Shown here in pieces: positions 1-5,137 of a DNA stretch of 6,611 bases. Made by a program: the position numbers and the translations under genes. Below the pieces are notes generated by a model. That model did no database searches. It was not told the origin of the DNA and was given only the letters and a program-made list of their open reading frames with translations. Source of the stretch: an uncultured Eubacteriaceae bacterium (GTDB lineage: Bacteria; Bacillota; Clostridia; Oscillospirales; Acutalibacteraceae); the NCBI GenBank assembly GCA_937905915.1, contig CALCVR010000098.1, positions 1 through 6,611 on the forward strand, given 5' to 3'. The stretch's first letter is position 1. The number at the start of each line of letters is the position of its first letter.

Positions 1-40
1 CGAGCTAGTAACATAGGGCTTTGCCCGCATATGAAATACC

Positions 41-66
41 CCCGGCTACGCCGGGAGATTTTTATT
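41..66 (+). terminator. Probable intrinsic terminator of an upstream unit
   Basis: A perfect 6-bp GC-rich stem, CCCGGC (41-46) with GCCGGG (50-55) and a TAC loop, is followed by AGATTTTTATT, the form of a rho-independent terminator for a + strand transcript entering from the left. A second small hairpin, GGGC-TTT-GCCC (16-26), lies just upstream. The gene it would terminate is outside the window. The alternative is that these paired hairpins are the remains of a mobile-element end (IS200/IS605 type ends carry such hairpins) or of a dispersed repeat; no transposase is visible to support that. Confidence 0.6.
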
Positions 67-171
67 CACGCAATAATAGGGAAAGATATGAAATGCGTTC
101 GTTGAAATAACTATTTAAATTCCATAAAAATGGTTAAAATCCAGAAAATATCAATGGATGAAAATTTTTGA

Positions 172-200
172 TTGACAAATTTTAAGACATTTTGTAAAAT
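172..200 (+). promoter_or_regulatory. Sigma-A type promoter for the XRE-GTPase-GrpE-Hsp70 operon
   Basis: A perfect -35 box TTGACA (172-177) is separated by 17 bases from a -10 box TAAAAT (195-200). Transcription would start around 206-208, leaving a 5' leader of about 40 bases before the ATG at 248. The promoter is rich in symmetry that could serve as an operator: ATTTT-GT-AAAAT (189-200) covers the -10 box, AAAATTT (161-167) and AAATTTT (177-183) flank the -35 box, and GACA recurs 12 bases apart (174 and 186). Autoregulation by the XRE protein encoded next is plausible but inferred. I saw no CIRCE (HrcA) operator. Confidence 0.75.
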
Positions 201-247
201 AACAAGCAGATATCAAAAAGGCAAATAAAGTAAGAAAGGGCGATGAC

Positions 248-529
248 ATGGCGGAATTAATCGACGACGCAAAAAAAATGTTGTGTATTGTGGAGATGAC
301 CGATGAGCTTCCGGTTTTGAGGGCCAAGCTGGGGTTATCCCAGGAAGAGATTGCGGATAAATTAGGAATGTCTCGACAGACATATAATGCAATTGAATGC
401 AAAAAAAGATCGATGGGATGGAATACCTGCTTGTCCATGGTCACATTTTTTTATCACAATCCCAAAACTGCTGTGATGCTCAAAAACAGCGGGCATATTA
501 TGGATTTGGTAAATGAAGTGTTGACGTAA
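248..529 (+). CDS. XRE-family helix-turn-helix protein, 93 aa
   Basis: This is a small DNA-binding protein, probably the regulator of the operon it opens. Residues about 20-75 form a Cro/C1-type helix-turn-helix fold. The stretch from LRAKLGLSQEEIADKLGMSR (24-43) into QTYNAIE has the usual pattern of helix 2 (SQEEIADKLG), a turn, and recognition helix 3 (SRQTYNAIE). The ATG at 248 is preceded by AGAAAGGG (233-240) with a 7-base spacer, and an overlapping ATG at 243 is in another frame. The first 18 residues are a short extension. The C-terminus ends soon after the HTH, so there is no separate ligand or protease domain. The membrane GTPase gene follows 30 bases later. The sequence cannot tell whether it represses, activates or only autoregulates. 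Confidence 0.88.
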   Translation: MAELIDDAKKMLCIVEMTDELPVLRAKLGLSQEEIADKLGMSRQTYNAIECKKRSMGWNTCLSMVTFFYHNPKTAVMLKNSGHIMDLVNEVLT

Positions 530-559
530 TACCGTGAGGGAGAATTGTAGGAGGGTGTT

Positions 560-2206
560 ATGGCAGAACTGATTGGATTAGCACTTATCATTTTGGGCAT
601 TTATTTGTTCATCGAATATGTACTGCCCTTTGCGGCTGCTGGAGCGGGAATTGCAGCTGTCATCATTGCGTGCATTGCCCTTTTGATGGGGCTTTTCACG
701 GCGCTAAAAAATTATATCAAGGCCGTCAAACAAGAGGTCCATCTTGTACACTGGACCTGGGAAAAAGGCGATGAACCGGCCATACGAAGTTATTTTTTTG
801 GCCCCGGTTATGTACAGCTTGGTAAAACTATAAAAACAGCTTTTCGATTCAACGCAGACTCAGGCAAAAAGGTCAATGCCACTGCCGCACGTTTTAAGAG
901 AACCGGCGGTATTTGGGGCGCTTGTAAAACGATAGGCGCATGGATCTATCAACTGGTATCCTACATTATTATTTTTCTGGTAGGGACGGCATTGTGTGCG
1001 GTATTCAGCTTAATTCATGGCTCTATTACCACAGTATTTATGCTCCTTACTTACGTGGTTTTCTCTCTGACATGGCTGGTGGATCGTCTTTATCTCATCA
1101 AAAATAAAATTCGTTCCGATTGTCCCCATTGCCACAGCCATTTTTTAATTCCGTATTTTATGTGTCCAAAATGCGGTGAAATTCATAAGAAATTAGTGCC
1201 AGGCCCTTATGGCATCTGGAAACATACTTGCACGTGCGGCCAGAAATTGCCCTCTACTTTTTTCAATGGACGTTCCAAATTGGAGGCCTTTTGTCCAAAC
1301 TGCAATGCATCGTTGGTAGCATCCAATGCCCGGCCCATTGTGTTCCAGCTGGTAGGAGGAAGCAAGGCGGGAAAGACGGTATTTATGGCGGCATTTTTTC
1401 ACGATTATCTGGAGAGACTTTCAGCCAAAAAATCGGTTAAGGTGACGATATCGGAACAATATCGTCCCTATTTCCAAGAGCTGGAGCAGTGGTATCAAGG
1501 CATTGATTGTCCCGCTACTGCGCAGCTTAATTCTCAAATGTACCCATTGCTCATAGACAGCGACTTAGGGGTACGCAGACAATTCTCTATTTATGACATT
1601 GCAGGAGAGATGTTCGACGGCTTTACGGCAGACAATGAAATCCAACAACAGCAGTTTCATTACTGCGACGGTCTTATTTTTTTAATCGATCCCTTCAGCA
1701 GCGGAAAGCTCAGAAGCGACCGGATGCAGACTGGAGAAGATATGTCGGATTTCAGCGATATGGCGCCGGAGGATGTGGCCGCCAACTTTATCAACTATTT
1801 AATTCGTACTGGCCATGCCAAAGCAAACACACGCTGTAACATCCCCATTGCGGTCGTGGTTGCCAAGGCAGACGTCAGGGAAGTCAAACGAGTTGTGGGA
1901 CCGGCTAAGATCCAAAGTATTATGCGCAAAAATCCAGAGAAGTATCAGACACTTCAGCAGGCCCGGGACGAAGAATGCCGCAATTTTTTGTTTGATATTG
2001 GCTTATCAGCCACTGTGGAGAGCTTGGAGACACAATTTAGTAACCTTCACTATTTCCCAGCCAGCGCTATGGGACATACGCCGGATGGTTCGGAATATGA
2101 ACCGTGGGGTGTCACAGAGGCTGTAGAATGGATGCTTCCTTTGGCAGATAAAGATTTTGCCAATCTTGTCAGTGGAGACATTGAGACAGTGGATCAGGCG
2201 GTATAA
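560..2206 (+). CDS. Membrane-anchored zinc-ribbon P-loop GTPase-like protein, 548 aa
   Basis: A multidomain membrane protein of predicted GTPase type. Hydrophobic segments at about 4-21, 25-48, 127-150 and 153-176 suggest two helical hairpins. The Lys/Arg-rich 49-126 loop and the C-terminal half would then face the cytosol. Two Cys clusters follow: CPHC (188-191) with CPKC (202-205), and CTC (224-226) with CPNC (245-248), each able to bind a zinc ion. The nucleotide domain (about 258-530) has a P-loop, GGSKAGKT (266-273), a DxxG-type G3 motif in DIAGE (346-350), a G4-like AKAD (435-438) and a G5-like ASA (501-503). This layout resembles the 'double-GTPase' (DO-GTPase) families of predicted conflict systems, but only one such gene is visible. 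The AKAD motif departs from NKxD, so GTP specificity is inferred. AGGAGGG (549-555) sets the start, with a short spacer. The GrpE-like gene begins 14 bases after the stop. Substrate and partners are unknown. Confidence 0.82.
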   Translation: MAELIGLALIILGIYLFIEYVLPFAAAGAGIAAVIIACIALLMGLFTALKNYIKAVKQEVHLVHWTWEKGDEPAIRSYFFGPGYVQLGKTIKTAFRFNADSGKKVNATAARFKRTGGIWGACKTIGAWIYQLVSYIIIFLVGTALCAVFSLIHGSITTVFMLLTYVVFSLTWLVDRLYLIKNKIRSDCPHCHSHFLIPYFMCPKCGEIHKKLVPGPYGIWKHTCTCGQKLPSTFFNGRSKLEAFCPNCNASLVASNARPIVFQLVGGSKAGKTVFMAAFFHDYLERLSAKKSVKVTISEQYRPYFQELEQWYQGIDCPATAQLNSQMYPLLIDSDLGVRRQFSIYDIAGEMFDGFTADNEIQQQQFHYCDGLIFLIDPFSSGKLRSDRMQTGEDMSDFSDMAPEDVAANFINYLIRTGHAKANTRCNIPIAVVVAKADVREVKRVVGPAKIQSIMRKNPEKYQTLQQARDEECRNFLFDIGLSATVESLETQFSNLHYFPASAMGHTPDGSEYEPWGVTEAVEWMLPLADKDFANLVSGDIETVDQAV

Positions 2207-2220
2207 AAGGAGTGAAATAA

Positions 2221-3243
2221 ATGGCGTTAGATAAGAAATTAAAAAAAGACATGATGCATGGAGTAGGCAATGACACAAGCAGCACTTCAGAAGAAACCAT
2301 GTTTCCGAATCCCGTCCTTCCATCGGACAATGAGGCAGAGAGGGATCAAAAAGAATCATTTTTTGGTTCGATGCCACCTATGCCATCTTTTGTAAGGGGG
2401 GCGGATCAAGAACAACCAGTTTCTTCTGAAAATAAGGGCTCGTTGACCGATTTAACCAATGCTTTGAGCGAAGTTCAAAAGCAGATTGAGAGCCTAAACC
2501 AAACTGTTGAAAACATAGGCCAGCAGATGTTGGGACAGGATCAAAACATCAGGGAAGATATTGCTGCAATGTGTGAGTGCATTCAAAGCAGATTAGATAC
2601 AAAGGAAAATACCGCTTCTATTTCCACTGAACAACTGAAGGCGTTAGAAATGCTGCTGCAAGCGGTGGCAGAGAAACAGGATCGCAATGATAGGCAGATT
2701 GCCCAAACTTTGCGGGAAAATGCCAATTTTCAAATCCAGGTTCGCCAAGGAATGCAGCACGATCTGGACGAACTAAAGGCCCAGTGCAATGGGGAACAGT
2801 TTAATCCTATTTTAAAAGAAATCGCCACCATGTATGTGGAGTACCATAGTTTATTGGAGGAGGATTTAGAACCTCGTGTTTCAAAAAATCTAATGTCCAT
2901 GTTTGAGCAAATGGCGGATCTTTTGGCCGATTATGAGGCGGAAGTGTGCAGGACTCCTGTGGGAGAAACGCGACAGACGAGAGTGTGCAAAGTCTTGAAA
3001 AAGATTCCGACAGGTGACAAACATCTGCATAACACCGTGGCAAACAGCCGGAAACCTGGAGTAGTGCGTGGGAGAACGGTACTATATCCGGAATTTGTGG
3101 ATGTGTATGTATACGATCCGTCCATAGATCCATCTGTTCAAAAAGAGGAGGGGGAAGCAGAATATCCAACCGATGAAAATAGAACTTCCCATGCTGCATC
3201 GGAAGGGCCATCCTCTGAGCAGGCACAAACAGAAGACTGTTAA
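2221..3243 (+). CDS. GrpE-like Hsp70 nucleotide exchange factor with long coiled-coil extension, 340 aa
   Basis: Probably the exchange factor that frees ADP from the Hsp70s encoded next. Residues about 193-300 look like a GrpE core: a helical part (FNPILKEIATMYVEYHSLLE and on) followed by a beta-rich part ending in GVVRGRTVLYPEFVDVYVYD (280-299). That ending parallels the GrpE ending in which a Gly-Val segment leads to an 'RVLRPAxVxV' strand. Before it lie a polar, disordered-looking N-terminus (1-73) and a Gln/Glu-rich coiled coil (about 74-190), likely a long dimeric stalk. A Ser/Glu-rich tail (301-340) follows. Typical GrpE proteins are about 180-200 residues, so this one is greatly enlarged. 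AAGGAG (2207-2212), 8 bases upstream, sets the ATG start. Similarity to GrpE is weak and rests on the C-terminal pattern plus the adjacent hsp70 genes; a plain coiled-coil scaffold remains possible. Confidence 0.72.
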   Translation: MALDKKLKKDMMHGVGNDTSSTSEETMFPNPVLPSDNEAERDQKESFFGSMPPMPSFVRGADQEQPVSSENKGSLTDLTNALSEVQKQIESLNQTVENIGQQMLGQDQNIREDIAAMCECIQSRLDTKENTASISTEQLKALEMLLQAVAEKQDRNDRQIAQTLRENANFQIQVRQGMQHDLDELKAQCNGEQFNPILKEIATMYVEYHSLLEEDLEPRVSKNLMSMFEQMADLLADYEAEVCRTPVGETRQTRVCKVLKKIPTGDKHLHNTVANSRKPGVVRGRTVLYPEFVDVYVYDPSIDPSVQKEEGEAEYPTDENRTSHAASEGPSSEQAQTEDC

Positions 3244-3248
3244 AAAAT

Positions 3249-3278
3249 AACCATTGCTTTTTATAAAAGTTAATGGTT
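3249..3278 (+). promoter_or_regulatory. Stem-loop between the grpE-like and first hsp70 genes
   Basis: AACCATT (3249-3255) pairs perfectly with AATGGTT (3272-3278), and inside it CTTTT (3257-3261) pairs with AAAAG (3265-3269) around a TAT loop, giving a 12-bp interrupted hairpin. It fills most of the 59-base gap and ends 8 bases before the ribosome binding site AAAGGAG (3287-3293). No T-tract follows, so it is not a classical terminator. It could set mRNA stability or processing, so that the Hsp70 is made in a different amount from the GrpE-like protein. Confidence 0.5.
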
Positions 3279-3302
3279 GAGTTGTGAAAGGAGAACTTTA
3301 TT

Positions 3303-4922
3303 ATGAGTACATACGGTATTGACCTTGGAACTACTTATTCCTGCATCGCCACATTGGATCGCAATGGAAATCCGGAAGTGATCCGCAACCAGATCGACGC
3401 AAGCGATACATTGGCATCAGCAGTATTTTTTGAAAGTGCGGATAACGTCATCATCGGTAACAGCGCCAAGGATATGGTGGAAACCGATGGGGACCGCGTG
3501 GTACAATTTGTCAAACGTGAAATTGGAAAAAAGGATGCCCCTGTCCGCGAATTTGATGGCAAAACCTATACTCCTGTTGAGATCAGCACCTTAATTTTGA
3601 AACGTCTAAAGCAGATGGTAGAAGAGCAGGGCGGCACAGTAGACGATGTGGTTATTACCTGCCCGGCGTACTTCGGCCTGGAAGAACGCAACGCCACCAG
3701 GAAAGCCGGCGAAGGGGCTGGCATGAATGTTTTAAATCTCATTAACGAGCCTACCGCCGCGGCGCTCAGCTATTGTGCGCGTCAGTTTCAGGAAGAGCGT
3801 ACGATTCTGGTTTACGATTTAGGCGGAGGAACTTTTGATGTGACCATTGTCAAGATGTCTTTGGTGACCAAGGTTATCACTACCGGCGGCAACGACATGC
3901 TGGGCGGCAAAGACTGGGACGACGCTTTGTTTAACTACATCATGCAGGCATGCTGCGATGAAAACGGCCTCACTCCCGACGAGATCGACGTAGAGACCAA
4001 ACAGATCATCCGCAGCCGGGTAGAGACCACAAAAAAGCGCCTGAGCGACAGCGATTCTGCAAAGGTAAAAATCAATGTCAATGGTTCCATGACCAATGTA
4101 CAGATTACCCGCCAAGAATTTGAAAATATGACTTCTGACAAAGTGGCCCAAACCATGAACTATGTGGAGGAAACCCTTCAGAAAGCAGGGAATCCCGATA
4201 TTGATACAGTTCTTTTAGTAGGCGGTTCCACCTTTATGCCCATGATTCGTGCGGCGGTGGAAGCGCGCTTCCCCGGCAAGGTCCAGATTGAGGATCCCGA
4301 CCGTGCAGTAGCCAAGGGCGCAGCCATCTACGCCGGCATGCTGGTGGAAGAGAGCGAAGAGAAAGAGCAGTCTGGTGGTACGCAAGAGCAGGACGGGGAA
4401 ACAGATGGATCTTCTACCACTGGCGTCGGGAGTGGCATTACCACTGTTGTATCCACTGGGATCATCGAAGATCAAACTCCTCGTTCTTTTGGTCCTGGCG
4501 TCCTGAATCAAAATATGGATTACATTGTAGACAACATCATCAAAATGGGAGATGTCATGCCGGCGTCGGCTTCCAAGACCTATTATACAGCGGCCGATAA
4601 TATGGAGAAGATTGTGCTGCGCGTGTTTGAAAACATGTGTATGGAGGATTCCCTCACACCTTGTGTCAATAACTTAGGGGAAGAACAGCCCACCGATCCG
4701 GCCCACAACGTAAAACTGCTTGGCATTTTGGAGATGCTGTTGCCTCCCAACACAGCGAAAGGTTCTCCCATTGAGGTGAATTTCCAGGTTGATGCCATTG
4801 GTGTGTACGTCAAAGCCGTCAACCTATCCACGGGCGAGGCGGTAGAAACCACCCTGCGGATGGATTCCGATATTGACATGGCTAAGAGCGCAATTAATTC
4901 GCTGAGCGTATCCGGTGAATAA
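3303..4922 (+). CDS. Compact Hsp70 (DnaK-like) without the alpha-helical lid, 539 aa
   Basis: An ATP-dependent chaperone of the Hsp70/DnaK family, cytosolic as it has no signal peptide. The nucleotide-binding domain (about 1-350) has phosphate-1 motif IDLGTT (6-11), the catalytic lysine equivalent K71 in VKRE, CPAYF (120-124), INEPTAAALSY (147-157), phosphate-2 motif YDLGGGTFDV (171-180) and adenosine motif LLVGGST (304-310). ATPase activity is therefore expected. Residues about 351-387 are an acidic, then Gly/Ser/Thr-rich, spacer with no DVLLLD-type linker as in DnaK. A beta-type substrate domain (388-520) follows, from DQTPRSFG through YYTAADN to EVNFQVDAIGVYV. The protein stops soon after, so the helical lid and the C-terminal J-binding tail are missing (DnaK is about 640 residues). 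AAAGGAG (3287-3293) precedes the ATG. It lies directly after the GrpE-like gene and before a second Hsp70, so it is an accessory paralogue rather than housekeeping DnaK. Confidence 0.93.
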   Translation: MSTYGIDLGTTYSCIATLDRNGNPEVIRNQIDASDTLASAVFFESADNVIIGNSAKDMVETDGDRVVQFVKREIGKKDAPVREFDGKTYTPVEISTLILKRLKQMVEEQGGTVDDVVITCPAYFGLEERNATRKAGEGAGMNVLNLINEPTAAALSYCARQFQEERTILVYDLGGGTFDVTIVKMSLVTKVITTGGNDMLGGKDWDDALFNYIMQACCDENGLTPDEIDVETKQIIRSRVETTKKRLSDSDSAKVKINVNGSMTNVQITRQEFENMTSDKVAQTMNYVEETLQKAGNPDIDTVLLVGGSTFMPMIRAAVEARFPGKVQIEDPDRAVAKGAAIYAGMLVEESEEKEQSGGTQEQDGETDGSSTTGVGSGITTVVSTGIIEDQTPRSFGPGVLNQNMDYIVDNIIKMGDVMPASASKTYYTAADNMEKIVLRVFENMCMEDSLTPCVNNLGEEQPTDPAHNVKLLGILEMLLPPNTAKGSPIEVNFQVDAIGVYVKAVNLSTGEAVETTLRMDSDIDMAKSAINSLSVSGE

Positions 4923-4965
4923 ACTGTCTTTTCATTCGGAATCAATAGCACTGCTGCTCTTACCG

Positions 4966-4984
4966 TTGCATTTTTTGAATGCAA
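4966..4984 (+). promoter_or_regulatory. Small hairpin after the first hsp70 gene
   Basis: TTGCATT (4966-4972) pairs with AATGCAA (4978-4984) across a TTTTG loop, a perfect 7-bp stem 44 bases past the hsp70 stop. It is AT-rich and no T-run follows its 3' arm, so a terminator role on the + strand is unlikely. It may protect the 3' end of a processed hsp70 message. Part of the arm sequence (TGCATT, then TTGCAA) recurs near 5018-5031. Confidence 0.35.
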
Positions 4985-5039
4985 TAGGGCTTGAGTTTGT
5001 TGCTGCCATAGACCAAATGCATTGATTGCAACACAGAGG

Positions 5040-5086
5040 GAAAGGGGGTGCGTTCTGAGATGTTCTATATCAGGCGCACCCCTTTC
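5040..5086 (+). promoter_or_regulatory. Long hairpin in the leader of the second hsp70
   Basis: The left arm 5040-5052 (G, AAA, five G, TGCG) pairs with CGCACCCCTTTC (5075-5086), leaving one bulged G. Inside, CTGA (5055-5058) pairs with TCAG (5070-5073). The bases after the right arm are GCCATAAGG, so a terminator T-tract is missing. The structure lies 37 bases upstream of the Shine-Dalgarno of the second hsp70. It overlaps a possible 16-codon reading frame (5048-5098), a layout compatible with attenuation or mRNA processing. Confidence 0.5.
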
Positions 5087-5098
5087 GCCATAAGGTAG
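5048..5098 (+). CDS. Possible 16-codon leader peptide, unproven
   Basis: A GTG at 5048 lies 7 bases after AGAGGG (5035-5040) and opens a 16-codon frame, MRSEMFYIRRTPFAIR, ending at TAG (5096-5098). It is in the same frame as the second Hsp70, 39 bases upstream of its TTG start. Three of its 16 residues after the start are followed by further basic residues (four Arg in total), and its codons run through the 5040-5086 hairpin, so its translation would open that hairpin. No conservation can be seen from one sequence, and chance is a serious alternative. Confidence 0.15.
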   Translation: MRSEMFYIRRTPFAIR

Positions 5099-5100
5099 AC

Positions 5101-5132
5101 GCTGCTGGCTTTTCTCCGCAGCAAGGAGGGAA
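5101..5132 (+). promoter_or_regulatory. Two competing hairpins over the second hsp70 ribosome binding site
   Basis: The Shine-Dalgarno AAGGAGGG (5123-5130) sits 7 bases before the TTG start at 5138 and settles that start. TTTTCTCC (5110-5117) can pair with GGAGGGAA (5125-5132), including two G-U pairs, around a 7-base loop, which would hide the ribosome binding site. GCTGC (5101-5105) can instead pair with GCAGC (5118-5122), which places TTTTCTCC in a loop and frees the site. The two folds exclude each other. This resembles a small translational switch or RNA thermometer, a known control type for heat-shock genes; the function here is inference. Confidence 0.4.
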
Positions 5133-5137
5133 ACGCA

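Noticed and set aside
1..105. Open frame with no stop in frame 1 up to the TGA at about 103-105, which might be the end of an upstream gene
   Set aside because: It would read through the terminator-like hairpin and its T-run; the translation is not recognisable and the frame is short enough to be chance.
102..130. TTGAAA (102-107) with TAAAAA (125-130) as a second promoter
   Set aside because: The -10 box is poor and the region is AT-rich; the TTGACA/TAAAAT pair at 172-200 explains expression far better.
151..444. Minus-strand frame of 97 codons opposite the promoter and XRE gene, which might suggest an antitoxin pair
   Set aside because: It overlaps the strong + strand promoter and the HTH coding region, and its translation has no coherent domain.
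248..574. The XRE protein and the GTPase both begin with MAELI
   Set aside because: The codons differ and the proteins are unrelated beyond these five residues, so this is most likely coincidence.
578..586. TTAGCACTT, similar to the left half of a CIRCE (HrcA) operator
   Set aside because: It is inside the GTPase coding region and no matching right half GAGTGCTAA follows at the usual spacing.
2006..2377. Minus-strand frame of 123 codons spanning the GTPase/GrpE-like junction
   Set aside because: It crosses two well-supported + strand genes and their ribosome binding site; the translation is Cys/Leu-rich and resembles no family.
4583..4984. Long minus-strand frame (133 codons) opposite the first hsp70, with similar ones at 3819-4151 and 6077-6502
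   Set aside because: They lie antisense to clear Hsp70 coding sequence, have no ribosome binding site or recognisable domain, and antisense open frames over hsp70 genes are a known artefact of their codon pattern.
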